From positions 1 through 39,090 of the forward strand of contig NZ_JAFLDT010000037.1 in assembly GCF_017302315.1 (NCBI RefSeq): 39,090 nt of DNA. Direction: 5' to 3'. Below, one piece after another: positions 7,228 to 14,951 of the stretch. This stretch comes from Zoogloea sp. (lineage in GTDB: Bacteria > Pseudomonadota > Gammaproteobacteria > Burkholderiales > Rhodocyclaceae). The first letter of the stretch is position 1. Every line of letters begins with the position of its first letter. Made by a program: the position numbers and the translations under genes. Under the pieces are notes generated by a model. It searched no databases, was not told where the DNA came from, and saw only the letters and a program-made list of their open reading frames with translations.

Positions 7228-7808
7228 CGGGCCGCCTCCGCGCCGAACCAGCCCTCCGAGAGACACTGACGCAGACCGGCCCGCGCCCGATGGAGGATCA
7301 CGTTGCAGTTTCCGGTGCTCAGGTCCAGGGTGGTGCAGATCTCGTCGGTCTCGAGACCAAGGAACTCGCGCATCATGAATACCCGGGCGGTGCGGGCCGG
7401 CAGCACTTCCAGGCAGATCTCGAAGACTTGCCAGAACTGCTGCTGTTCGAGGGCTTCCTCGGGGTTGCCCCACGGCCGCGGACGGCTCACCGGGCTCCAG
7501 TGTTCGTTCTCCCGGAACAGGGCGTCGAAGGCTTCGTCCATGTCGGCCTCGTCCCGCTCCAGGCTGGAGACCTGTACCGTGCGCCCCCGCTCGCGCAGGA
7601 AGTCGATGACCTTGTGGCGCACGATGGTGAACAGCCAGGTCTTCAGGGCCGAACGGCCGGCAAAACGCTCGATGCCCTTGAGGGCGGCCTCTATGGCCTC
7701 CTGCACGGCATCCTCGGCGGCCGCATCATCCTGAAGCTGCAGTCGGGCAAACTTGAGCAGCTGGGGACGGAAGCCGGAGATGAGTTCGGTGTAGGAAATG
7801 GCAGTCAT
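7221..7808 (-). CDS. ECF-type RNA polymerase sigma factor
   Basis: A 195-residue group 4 sigma factor. Region 2 is seen in DDAAAEDAVQEAIEAALKGI and in ALKTWLFTIVRHKVIDFLRE. Region 4 runs from LPARTARVFMMREFLGLETD through the helix-turn-helix to NVILHRARAGLRQCL. The N-terminus MTAISYTELISGFRPQLLKF fits ATG 7808. A longer start at ATG 7886 overlaps the upstream gene as ATGA, but would translate through a terminator-like hairpin, so I prefer 7808. It sits between the DUF2063 gene and the anti-sigma gene. It probably drives the whole bufferin operon from the ECF-like promoter at 9899-9923. Confidence 0.9.
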   Translation of the reverse strand: MTAISYTELISGFRPQLLKFARLQLQDDAAAEDAVQEAIEAALKGIERFAGRSALKTWLFTIVRHKVIDFLRERGRTVQVSSLERDEADMDEAFDALFRENEHWSPVSRPRPWGNPEEALEQQQFWQVFEICLEVLPARTARVFMMREFLGLETDEICTTLDLSTGNCNVILHRARAGLRQCLSEGWFGAEAARC

Positions 7809-7843
7809 GGCATGCGGATGAATGCGGTTGGGAACAGACAGCA

Positions 7844-7865
7844 GGGGCGGCAGCGCCCCTTTTTT
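7844..7865 (+). terminator. Hairpin with T-run inside the sigma-factor leader
   Basis: GGGGCG-GCAG-CGCCCC followed by six Ts on the plus strand, between the stop of the DUF2063 gene (7883) and the sigma start (7808). The surrounding genes run on the minus strand, where the hairpin has no T-run. It may block antisense transcription or weakly reduce sigma expression relative to the upstream genes. Confidence 0.55.
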
Positions 7866-7882
7866 CAGCATAGCAGGGAAGC

Positions 7883-8617
7883 TCATGCTGTCGTCCCCAG
7901 CAGTACGCCAAGCCGACGCAAATCGGCCAGACTGTGCCGGCCGAAATCCATGAAGGCGGCGTCCGGCGCACGCCCCAGTTCTGCGGCAAGGCGTGCCAGG
8001 GCGTCACCCCCGGATACCCGGCCGTCGGCCAGCAGGGCCAGCAGACGCGCAGTGGCGGTGCTGGTCTCGACAAAGCACACCTCATCGGCGGCATCGCGGA
8101 ACACCAGCAGGTGCACCGCTGCCGGGCGCCGCGGACGAAAGGCCGGCCCGATGCGGTGGACCGGCCACTGGAAGGCCAGGGACAGGAGGGCCGGATTGAC
8201 GACGGGACACCCGGCCAGGAGATCGCCGTCGGCCAGATCGGCGGGCGGCACGGTGTCCATCACGTCCACGGCCAGCTCGGCCCATTCGTAGCGGGCCAGC
8301 TCGACAAACCAGCGCGGCAGGCGCTGGCCGGTACCGGCCTCCAGGTAAGTGACGAACTCCCGCGGGATCTCGCGGAACCAGGAGGTCGCGCAGGGCCAGT
8401 CCCGGTAGAAGGCCCGGCACAGGCGGGTCCACCGGACCTCACCGAGGCAGTCCCGGCCCACCGGGAAGCAGCGGTCGAGGAAGCTGCGCAGGTTGTTGAA
8501 GAGCAGTTCCTCGTACACCGCCATGCGCTGGCGCGGCACACCGGCCGGCACGGGAGCCCTTGCACCGGCCCGGATGCGCCGGCCGAAGGCCAACTGAAAC
8601 TCGCGCAGGCGGCTCAT
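7883..8617 (-). CDS. bufC: DUF2063 protein, BufC-like partner of the DUF692 enzyme
   Basis: A 244-residue protein with the DUF2063 N-terminal signature: MSRLREFQLAFGRRIR, then RMAVYEELLFNNLRSFLDRC (the usual YRNN-like segment), followed by WFREIPREFVTY. Members of this family accompany DUF692 (MNIO) enzymes and help present the precursor peptide for modification. Its start codon overlaps the stop of the DUF692 gene (ATGA at 8614-8617), so the two are translationally coupled. The open frame extends to 8758, but that part lies inside the neighbour. Assignment as BufC rests on the cluster: secreted Cys-rich precursor, MNIO enzyme, DUF2063, sigma factor. Confidence 0.88.
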   Translation of the reverse strand: MSRLREFQLAFGRRIRAGARAPVPAGVPRQRMAVYEELLFNNLRSFLDRCFPVGRDCLGEVRWTRLCRAFYRDWPCATSWFREIPREFVTYLEAGTGQRLPRWFVELARYEWAELAVDVMDTVPPADLADGDLLAGCPVVNPALLSLAFQWPVHRIGPAFRPRRPAAVHLLVFRDAADEVCFVETSTATARLLALLADGRVSGGDALARLAAELGRAPDAAFMDFGRHSLADLRRLGVLLGTTA

Positions 8618-9444
8618 CGGGCGGCTCCGGCCACCTGCAGGCGGGCGATGCGGGCCACCTCCTCCGCCAGTTCGGCGAGGGGCGGAAAGCCGAAGTCCCG
8701 CTCCAGGCAGGTAGGCACCGGGCCGGTGTGGCGGTAGGCCTCGGCCAGCAGATCCCACACCGGGTCGATGACCGGGGCGCCATGGGTGTCGATGAGCAGG
8801 CCGTCATCCTCCACATGGTGGCCGGCCACATGGATGTAGCAGGTGCGTGCCAGCGGTAGCGCACGGAGGAAATCGAAGGGGTCGAAGCCGAAGTTGCGGG
8901 CATTGACCAGGATGTTGTTCACGTCCAGGTGGAGCAGGCAATCAGCCTCGTCGACAACAGCGCGGATGAAGCTGGCCTCGTCCATCTCGGCGCCGGGGGG
9001 CGTGACGTAGCGCGAGGCGTTCTCGATGCCGATGCGGCAGCCGAGTACGTCCTGGGCCTGGCGGATGCGGGCCGCAGCCCAGCGCACCGCCTCGCCGGTG
9101 CAGGGCAAGGGCAGCAGGTCGTAGAGCTGGCCGGCGTCGTTACTCCAGGACAAATGTTCGGTATACAGGCCGATGCCGTGCGTCGCCATGAAGTCGCGGG
9201 TGCGCAGGAGCAGGTCGGTATCGAGGGGCCGCTGGCCGCCCACCGACAGGGACAGGCCGTGGCACACGAAGGGGTAGCGTTCGGTGAAGGCGCGCAACTG
9301 GCGGGCCGAACGGCCGCCCATGCCGGCCCAGTTCTCCGGGGCCAACTCGAAGAACTGCACGGCGTCCGGAACACCGGCTTCCAACTCGGGCAACAGCTCG
9401 CGGCGGAACCCAAGCCCTGCCCCGACGGGCATGCGTGCGTGCAT
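8614..9444 (-). CDS. bufB: DUF692 / MNIO-family enzyme, BufB-like
   Basis: A 276-residue TIM-barrel iron enzyme of the multinuclear non-heme iron oxidase family, which modifies Cys residues of ribosomal peptides. Visible family motifs are ELAPENW, HGLSLSVGG, EHLSW, GIENASRY, LLHLDVNNILVNARNFGFDP, YIHVAGHH, DTHGAPVIDPVWDL and CLERDFGFP, supplying the His, Asp, Asn and Glu metal ligands. ATG 9444 has AGGAG eight bases before it and is chosen over ATG 9432. It follows the precursor gene by 54 bases, with a hairpin between. The likely substrate is the six-Cys peptide encoded at 9499-9822, whose Cys residues may become thiooxazoles as in characterised bufferins. Confidence 0.92.
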   Translation of the reverse strand: MHARMPVGAGLGFRRELLPELEAGVPDAVQFFELAPENWAGMGGRSARQLRAFTERYPFVCHGLSLSVGGQRPLDTDLLLRTRDFMATHGIGLYTEHLSWSNDAGQLYDLLPLPCTGEAVRWAAARIRQAQDVLGCRIGIENASRYVTPPGAEMDEASFIRAVVDEADCLLHLDVNNILVNARNFGFDPFDFLRALPLARTCYIHVAGHHVEDDGLLIDTHGAPVIDPVWDLLAEAYRHTGPVPTCLERDFGFPPLAELAEEVARIARLQVAGAAR

Positions 9445-9458
9445 GTCAGACGCTCCTG

Positions 9459-9487
9459 GCACGGGGCGGGGCCACCCAACCCCGTGC
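9459..9487 (-). terminator. Attenuator-like hairpin between precursor and enzyme genes
   Basis: A perfect eight-base stem, GCACGGGG / CCCCGTGC, lies in the 54-base gap after the precursor stop and before the DUF692 start. There is no T-run, so it should be a partial stop or mRNA-stabilising hairpin. Such elements let the precursor be made in excess over the modifying enzymes. Confidence 0.5.
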
Positions 9488-9498
9488 GGCACGGACTC

Positions 9499-9822
9499 TT
9501 ACTTTTTGTCGGCGGCGCACTTGCCGTCCATCTTCTTGTCGCCGCCGCAGCTGGCGTCCTTTTTCTTGTCGGCGGCGCATTTGCCATCGGCCTTCTTGCC
9601 GGCAGCGCACTTGCCCTCCATCTTCTTGTCGCCGGCACACTTGCCGTCCATTTTCTTGTCCCCGCCACACTTGCCGTCCTTGGCCTTGGTGTCGGCCTGA
9701 GCCAGCTGATAGCCCCCCTCCAGGGACTTGGCGGCAAAGGGGTTCTCACCGGCGTGGGCGGCACCGGCAAGGGCCAGGGAAGTGGCAAGGGCGGCGGTCA
9801 GGCCGGAAGTGGTCTTCTTCAT
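9499..9822 (-). CDS. bufA: Bufferin-type RiPP precursor with signal peptide and six Cys/Lys repeats
   Basis: A 107-residue low-complexity precursor. A Sec signal peptide (MKKTTSGLTAALATSLALAG, then AAHA) is followed by a spacer, GENPFAAKSLEGGYQLAQAD. After it come six tandem units of nine to ten residues built on GKCxxDKK: GKCGGDKKM, GKCAGDKKM, GKCAAGKKA, GKCAADKKK, ASCGGDKKM and GKCAADKK. Each unit has one Cys, giving six in the mature part. AGGAGAG stands before ATG 9822. Bufferins are exported peptides whose Cys are modified by a DUF692 enzyme so that they bind copper in the periplasm; the gene order here matches. The fifth unit (ASC instead of GKC) breaks the pattern. The function is inferred from context. 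Confidence 0.85.
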   Translation of the reverse strand: MKKTTSGLTAALATSLALAGAAHAGENPFAAKSLEGGYQLAQADTKAKDGKCGGDKKMDGKCAGDKKMEGKCAAGKKADGKCAADKKKDASCGGDKKMDGKCAADKK

Positions 9823-9898
9823 GATGATCTCTCCTGTTGGAATCGGGGGCGCCGGCAGGTGGCCGAAGGGCCACGCAGATACCTGGTGCTGGTCATTG

Positions 9899-9923
9899 GT
9901 CGGACGGACGGGGCGCTTGTTAC
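9899..9923 (-). promoter_or_regulatory. Candidate ECF-sigma promoter of the bufferin operon
   Basis: On the minus strand GTAAC and CGAC lie 16 bases apart, about 75-100 bases before the precursor start. GTAAC is a common ECF -35 core and CGAC/CGTC a common -10 core. The site suggests autoregulation of the operon by its own sigma factor. It is a pattern match only. Confidence 0.45.
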
Positions 9924-10030
9924 ACGCACCGTGAAAATATTTTTCGGCAGGCTGGATCCGTCCTGGCGCGCGGACACCCCAAAGCATGGCGTCCATTGCC
10001 CCGACGGCCGTCCGCCCTGCCGGAGGCCGC

Positions 10031-10504
10031 TCAGTGATCGGCCAGGTTGTTGAAGATCTCTTCGAGGTCCTGGCTGATCCGCATCAGGCGGGCTTCGCTT
10101 AGGTCGCCGTAGCCACGTATGAAGATCTTGCTGGTGGCCTGCTGGATCTCGGCCAGCAGGTTTTCGCCCTTGGGCGTCATGGAGACGTCGGTAATGCGCG
10201 CGTCATCCGGGTTGGTGGCGGTGTGCACCAGGCCCTCGTCGCGCATGCGCTGCACGATGCGGGTGATGGTGGACAACTTGATGATGGCGTGGGTCGCGAT
10301 CTCGGAGACGCTGAGGGTGCCGTGATTCTTCAGCAGGTGGAGCACGCGCCGGGTCGGAACGTCGGTGCCCAGTTTTTTCAGGATCTGCTCCATCTGCTGG
10401 GTGTAGATGGCATGGACCCGGGCCAGCCAGTAGAAGGGGAACTCCTCGTAACGGAAGTTCTCGCTGGTCGGCAGGAAGCGGCTGTTCTTTTTTGCGCGTG
10501 GCAT
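10031..10504 (-). CDS. MarR-family transcriptional regulator (candidate IacR)
   Basis: A 157-residue winged-helix MarR protein. The DNA-binding part includes LSVSEIATHAIIKLSTITRI (recognition helix) and the wing TNPDDARITDVSMTPKGENL; helices at both ends form the dimer interface. ATG 10504 gives MPRAKKNSRF; the ribosome site is weak. It is the last gene of the minus-strand block of iac catabolic and transport genes, after a hemerythrin gene. Known iac clusters carry a MarR-type repressor, IacR, released by indole-3-acetate, so that is the leading guess. The palindromes at 24315-24329 and 24349-24358 would be its likely targets. A role in aromatic-acid transport control alone is also possible. 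Confidence 0.85.
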   Translation of the reverse strand: MPRAKKNSRFLPTSENFRYEEFPFYWLARVHAIYTQQMEQILKKLGTDVPTRRVLHLLKNHGTLSVSEIATHAIIKLSTITRIVQRMRDEGLVHTATNPDDARITDVSMTPKGENLLAEIQQATSKIFIRGYGDLSEARLMRISQDLEEIFNNLADH

Positions 10505-10628
10505 ATCGGAATGACGGTTTGAAGCCCTTGAAACCCGGAGTCGGCCAGGCCGGCCACCGGCCTCGGGCATGATACCCGCTCGGGCGCCTGTCCGGCAGCG
10601 CCGGACGACGCCCGCGCCGGCCCTGCCC

Positions 10629-11228
10629 TCAGTCCGCCTTGTAGGGGCCGGCCCCCAGGCCGATGGGCTCGGGGGCGGCGGCCACCAGGCGCGAGAAGAT
10701 GCGCGCAAAATCCTCCGGGCCATCGGGCGGACGGGTGCCGCCCATGGGATCGGGCTTGCCGGCAAAGCCGGCATTCGCAATGGCCCAGTCCTCAGCGGTG
10801 AAATATTTGTGCACCAGGGGCAGGATCTCCCGCTCCTCGCGCATCATGTGCTCCCGATAAAAGGCAGCGAAGGCCTCGAAGGCGGCCACGAAGCCCTCGA
10901 AGGCGCCGGGCTCGCCATTGGCATAGCGCTGCACGGCCACTTCGAGGGCCTTGATGCGGTCGTTGCCCCGGGCGTGCTCCTCCTCCAGGGCGGCGATGGC
11001 TTCGGCGCCTTCTGCGGTGCGCTGCTTGAGCAGGGCGAAGATGAACTGGTCTTCCTTGGGGTGGTGACGTTTCTCGGGGTAGGCGTCCAGGTAATGAACC
11101 ATGGCCCGCAGCAGCCCCATGTCGGGCTGCAGGGTGCCGGAGCCGATGTCCCGGAGCATCAGCCGGATGGCGTGCAGGATGGCCGCCAGAGACTGATGTT
11201 CGTCGATCATGATGCGCAGGGCTTCCAT
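10629..11228 (-). CDS. Hemerythrin-domain protein
   Basis: A 199-residue cytosolic hemerythrin-like protein that should bind a diiron centre. The His/Glu/Asp ligand pattern is visible in DEHQSL (about residue 10), EKRHHPKEDQFIFALL, EEEHARGNDRI and YREHMMREEREILPLVHKYF. The C-terminal 45 residues are an extension without a known motif. AAGGAG lies eight bases before ATG 11228. It is 22 bases downstream of livF and on the same strand, so it is likely cotranscribed with the importer. Such proteins sense or store oxygen or NO or protect iron enzymes. A role in supplying oxygen to the dioxygenase in this cluster is speculation. Confidence 0.88.
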   Translation of the reverse strand: MEALRIMIDEHQSLAAILHAIRLMLRDIGSGTLQPDMGLLRAMVHYLDAYPEKRHHPKEDQFIFALLKQRTAEGAEAIAALEEEHARGNDRIKALEVAVQRYANGEPGAFEGFVAAFEAFAAFYREHMMREEREILPLVHKYFTAEDWAIANAGFAGKPDPMGGTRPPDGPEDFARIFSRLVAAAPEPIGLGAGPYKAD

Positions 11229-11250
11229 TCGTGTATCTCCTTGAGTGCGC

Positions 11251-12009
11251 TCAGGTGGCGAGCATCGCCTGGTGTTTGCTGCCTAGACCCAGATAGGCGT
11301 CGATCACGCGGGGGTCGTCGGCGAGCTGATGGGCCGGGCCGTGCATGGCGATCTGGCCGGTCTCAAGCACGTAGGCATAGTCGGCCACCTGCAGGGCGGC
11401 GCGGGCGTTCTGCTCCACCAGCAGAATCGACACGCCGCGGCGGCGCAGCTCGGCGATGATGCGGAAGATCTCGCGCACGATCAGCGGCGCCAGGCCCAGG
11501 CTGGGCTCGTCCAGCATCAGCAGCTTGGGCTTGGCCATCAGCGCACGGCCCACGGCCAGCATCTGCCGCTCGCCCCCCGACAGGGTGCCGGCCAGCTGGC
11601 TGCGCCGCTCCTTGAGGCGCGGGAACAGGGCATAGATCTCTTCCATGGTATTGGCGTGATCGCGCAGGCCGCTGCGGTAGCGCTGGAAGGCGCCGAGCAG
11701 CAGGTTGTCCTCCACGCTCATCTCGCTGAACAGCTCGCGCTTCTCGGGCACCAGGTTCATGCCCCGGGCCACCATGCGCTCCACCTCGGGCACCAGCTCG
11801 ATGCTCCCGTCGAAGGCCACCTGACCCTTCGATTCGAGCACCCCCATGATGGCCGACAGCATGGTGGTCTTGCCGGCGCCATTGGGGCCGATCACGGTGA
11901 CGATCTGGCCCTCGCCCACGGTCAGGCTGGCATTGCTGAGGGCTTCGACCTTGCCGTAGGCAACGCTGAGATCACGGATCTCCAGCACGGTCTTGTTCGG
12001 ATTTGCCAT
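11251..12009 (-). CDS. livF: ABC transporter ATP-binding protein, LivF type
   Basis: One of two ATPase domains of a branched-chain amino-acid/amide-type (HAAT) importer. The 252-residue product shows Walker A GPNGAGKTTM, signature LSGGERQMLAVGRAL, Walker B LLMLDEPSLGLAP and H-loop region LLVEQNA. The LivF-type order without the insert seen in LivG supports the name. ATG 12009 shares one base with the preceding stop (TGATG); a GTG at 12012 is an alternative. Together with the LivM-LivG fusion, LivH and LivK upstream it completes one importer. The substrate is not amino acids by necessity: many members in this family move aromatic acids, and the iac context favours indole-3-acetate or a relative. 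Confidence 0.93.
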   Translation of the reverse strand: MANPNKTVLEIRDLSVAYGKVEALSNASLTVGEGQIVTVIGPNGAGKTTMLSAIMGVLESKGQVAFDGSIELVPEVERMVARGMNLVPEKRELFSEMSVEDNLLLGAFQRYRSGLRDHANTMEEIYALFPRLKERRSQLAGTLSGGERQMLAVGRALMAKPKLLMLDEPSLGLAPLIVREIFRIIAELRRRGVSILLVEQNARAALQVADYAYVLETGQIAMHGPAHQLADDPRVIDAYLGLGSKHQAMLAT

Positions 12010-13811
12010 CACTCCACCCCTCCCAGATAGGCTTCGAGCACTGCCGGGTCCTGCTGGATCTCGTCGGGCAGGCCTTCGGCGATCTTCTGGCCGAATTCCA
12101 TCACCACCACCCTATCCACCAGGTTCATCACGAAGTCCATGTCGTGTTCGACAATCAGCGTGGCCAGGCCTTCGGCACGCAGCTTGCGCAGCAGGTCGGC
12201 GAGGGCCTGCTTCTCCTTGTGACGCAGGCCGGCGGCCGGCTCGTCGAGGAGCAGCAGGCAGGGGTCGGCGCACAGGGCGCGGGCGATTTCCAGGATGCGC
12301 TGCTGGCCCAGGGCCAGGCTGCCGGCCTCGGCGTGCATGAACTCACCCAGCCCGACCCGCTCGATCTGCCGGGCGGCCTCCTTGAGCAGGCGCGCCTCCT
12401 CGGTCCGATCCAGGCGCCAGGCCGCCGACAGCACGCCCTTGCCACCGCGCAGATGGGTGCCGATGGCCACGTTTTCGAGCACGCTCATGGTGGGCAGCAG
12501 CTTGACGTGCTGGAAGGTACGGCTCATGCCCATGCGCGCGATCTGGCGCGAGTCCTTGCCGGCCACCGGCTGGCCCAGGAACAGCACCTCGCCGGAGGTG
12601 GGCGTATCCACCCCGGAGAGTTGGTTGAACATGGTGCTCTTGCCGGCGCCGTTGGGGCCGATCAGGGCCAGGATCTCACCCGCCCTCACCTGCAGGCTCA
12701 TGTTGTTGTTGGCCACCAGGCCGCCGAACTTGCGGGTCACGTTGCGCGCCTCAAGGATCACCTCGCCGGCCTTGGGCGGCGTGCGGCGCGGCAGGGCCTC
12801 GGCCGCTGCGTCGATGGTCTTGGTGTCCACCCGCAGCGGCACGATACGGCGCAGCAAGGGCCACAGGCCGCCCCGGGCGCGCTGCAGCACGACGATCATC
12901 ATCAGGCCGAAGACGATCACCTCGAAGTTGCCGGCCTGCCCCAGCAGCTTGGGCAGGATGTCCTGCAGCCACTGCTTGAGCAGGGTGATCACCCCCGCCC
13001 CCACCAGGGCACCCCAGACATGCCCCGCACCGCCGACCACGGCCATGAACAGATACTCGATGCCGATGTGCAGGCCGAAGGGCGTCGGATTGACGAAGCG
13101 CTGCATGTGGGCATACAGCCAGCCCGAAGCACAGGCATGCAGGGCGGCGATCAGGAAGATCACCATGCGCGAGCGGGAGGTATCCACGCCCATCGCCTCG
13201 GCCATCACGATGCCGCCCTTGAGGGCACGGATGGCCCGCCCCTCGCGGGAGTCCAGCAGGTTCTGGGTGGTGAGCACCGCCACCAGCACGAAGGCCCAGA
13301 TCAGGTAGAAGATGCGCTCGCCGGTATCCAGGCTCAGGCCGAAGAGGCTGATCGGCGGAATGCCGTTGAGGCCGGAATGCCCGCCCAGGCTCTCCGAGGT
13401 GCCGAACAGGAAGTACAGGCTCATGCCCCAGGCCATGGTACCGAGGGGCAGGAAGTGGCCCGACAGGCGCAGGGTCAGGGAGCCCAGCAGGACGGCCACC
13501 ACGGTGGTCAGCAGCAGGCCGGCCAGCAGGGTCAGCCAGGGGGAGCTCCCCACCCAGGCGATCCAGCCAGGCAGGGAAGGCAGGGTTGTAAGGGCGGCGG
13601 TGGTGTAAGCACCAAGACCCACGAAGGCTGCCTGGCCGAAGCTGGTCAGGCCACCCACCCCGGTGAGCAGCACCAGCCCGAGGGCCACCAGCGCATACAG
13701 GCCGATGTAGTTCAGCAGGGTCACCGAAAAGGGCGACAGGAACAGGGGTGCCGCGGCCAGCAGGGCCAGAAAGCCCCCCAGCACCAGGCGCGGCGAGAGC
13801 TTGGCGTTCAT
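12009..13811 (-). CDS. LivM-LivG fusion: HAAT permease joined to ATPase
   Basis: A 600-residue fusion of two normally separate importer subunits. Residues about 1-320 form a LivM-type permease: several hydrophobic segments, the motif TSFGQAAFVGLGAYTTAAL, and the coupling region DSREGRAIRALKGG. Residues about 345-600 form a LivG-type ATPase: Walker A GPNGAGKSTM, SRTFQHVKLLP, signature SLALGQQRILEIARAL, Walker B LLLLDEPAAGL and VEHDMDFVM. The frame is continuous and the linker is Arg/Pro-rich (VDTKTIDAAAEALPRRTPPK). ATG 13811 overlaps the livH stop as ATGA. The frame continues upstream to 14654, but only as a shadow of livH. Fused LivMG proteins are known in this family. Confidence 0.93.
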   Translation of the reverse strand: MNAKLSPRLVLGGFLALLAAAPLFLSPFSVTLLNYIGLYALVALGLVLLTGVGGLTSFGQAAFVGLGAYTTAALTTLPSLPGWIAWVGSSPWLTLLAGLLLTTVVAVLLGSLTLRLSGHFLPLGTMAWGMSLYFLFGTSESLGGHSGLNGIPPISLFGLSLDTGERIFYLIWAFVLVAVLTTQNLLDSREGRAIRALKGGIVMAEAMGVDTSRSRMVIFLIAALHACASGWLYAHMQRFVNPTPFGLHIGIEYLFMAVVGGAGHVWGALVGAGVITLLKQWLQDILPKLLGQAGNFEVIVFGLMMIVVLQRARGGLWPLLRRIVPLRVDTKTIDAAAEALPRRTPPKAGEVILEARNVTRKFGGLVANNNMSLQVRAGEILALIGPNGAGKSTMFNQLSGVDTPTSGEVLFLGQPVAGKDSRQIARMGMSRTFQHVKLLPTMSVLENVAIGTHLRGGKGVLSAAWRLDRTEEARLLKEAARQIERVGLGEFMHAEAGSLALGQQRILEIARALCADPCLLLLDEPAAGLRHKEKQALADLLRKLRAEGLATLIVEHDMDFVMNLVDRVVVMEFGQKIAEGLPDEIQQDPAVLEAYLGGVE

Positions 13812-14845
13812 TCTTCTTCCTCCACATGGCGGCTGGTCAGGGAGCGCCACAGCAGCACGGGGATGATCAGGGTGAAGACAATGACTTCCTTGTAGGCACT
13901 GGCCCAGAAGGAGGAGAAGGACTCGAGCTGGCCCACCAGCAGCGCACCGACGGCCGCCAGCGGGTAGCTGGCCAGCCCGCCGATAATGGCGGCCACGAAG
14001 CCCTTCAGCGCAATCAGGAAGCCGGTGTCGTAATAAACGGTGGTGATGGGCGCGATCAGCACCCCCGACAGGGCGCCGATGAAGGCCGCCAGGAAGAAGG
14101 TGAGCTTGCCGGCCAGGGCTGGGGAGATCCCCATCAGCCGCGCCCCCACCCGGTTCATGGCGGTGGCCCGCAGGGCCTTGCCGTACAGGGTGCGCTCGAA
14201 GAACTGGAACAGGGCCACGATCAGCGTCACCGAGACGGCGACGATGAACAGGGTCTGGCCGGGCACGGTGAGCGGGCCGAGCGCCAGGGAGGCATCCGAG
14301 AAGGCGGGGGTGCGCTGGCCTTCGGCACCGAAGAACAGCAAGCCCAGGCCCACCATGGTCAGGTGCGCTGCCACCGACACGATCAGCAGGATCAGGATGG
14401 GCGCCGAGGCGATGGGCTGATACACCAGCCGGTACATCTGCGGCCCCATGGGCACCACGACGGCCAGGGCCAGGGCTACCTGGGCCAGCTGTGGCAGGCT
14501 TTGCAGCGGGAGCACCGATACCAGCGCGGCCACCCCCAGGGGGTAGACCAGGTTCCAGCCGGCCACGCCGAGCAGGCGCCCGGGGCGGCCCGAGCGGAGG
14601 GCCGGCACGCCGTCCACCACCGTCACAGCCACCCCGAGGCCCACCAGCAGCCACACGGTGGTCGGCACCACGCCGGCCTGCAGCATGGCCAGGGTCAGGG
14701 CGCCGTAGGCCACGAACTCGCCCTGGGGAATGAAGATCACCCGGGTGACCGCAAACACCAGCACCAGGGCCAAGGCCAGCAGTGCGTAGATCGCACCGTT
14801 GGTGATGCCGTCCTGCACGAGCATCAACGCAATCTGAAATTCCAT
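13808..14845 (-). CDS. livH: ABC transporter permease, LivH type
   Basis: A 345-residue inner-membrane permease, paired with the LivM half of the next protein. It begins MEFQIALMLVQDGITNGAIY and has the family signature RVIFIPQGEFVAYGALTLAM, with later TLYGKALRATAMNRVGARLM (coupling helix for the ATPase). ATG 14845 has GAGGG at a fair distance; the TTG at 14864 is less likely. Its stop overlaps the next start by four bases. At 345 residues it is longer than the usual 290-310, with extra sequence around residues 75-130 (GVPALRSGRPGRLLGVAGWN). Confidence 0.93.
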   Translation of the reverse strand: MEFQIALMLVQDGITNGAIYALLALALVLVFAVTRVIFIPQGEFVAYGALTLAMLQAGVVPTTVWLLVGLGVAVTVVDGVPALRSGRPGRLLGVAGWNLVYPLGVAALVSVLPLQSLPQLAQVALALAVVVPMGPQMYRLVYQPIASAPILILLIVSVAAHLTMVGLGLLFFGAEGQRTPAFSDASLALGPLTVPGQTLFIVAVSVTLIVALFQFFERTLYGKALRATAMNRVGARLMGISPALAGKLTFFLAAFIGALSGVLIAPITTVYYDTGFLIALKGFVAAIIGGLASYPLAAVGALLVGQLESFSSFWASAYKEVIVFTLIIPVLLWRSLTSRHVEEEE

Positions 14846-14951
14846 GGGGAAACCCTCGTACAAGACACCGCCCGGGGGCGGAAAAGCAGGGCGCGCCGGA
14901 CGGAGCGCCAGCCCGCGGAAGCCAGGTCGCCCCGGCCTCCGCCCGTGGGCA

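Noticed and set aside
9446-9670. Minus-strand Arg/Gln-rich repeat protein overlapping the bufferin precursor
   Set aside because: It is the +1 frame of the same tandem repeat; the precursor frame has the signal peptide and ribosome site.
12009-14654. Possible triple fusion LivH-LivM-LivG
   Set aside because: The frame upstream of 13811 is a shadow of livH, which ends in the other frame with an ATGA overlap; only LivM and LivG are fused.
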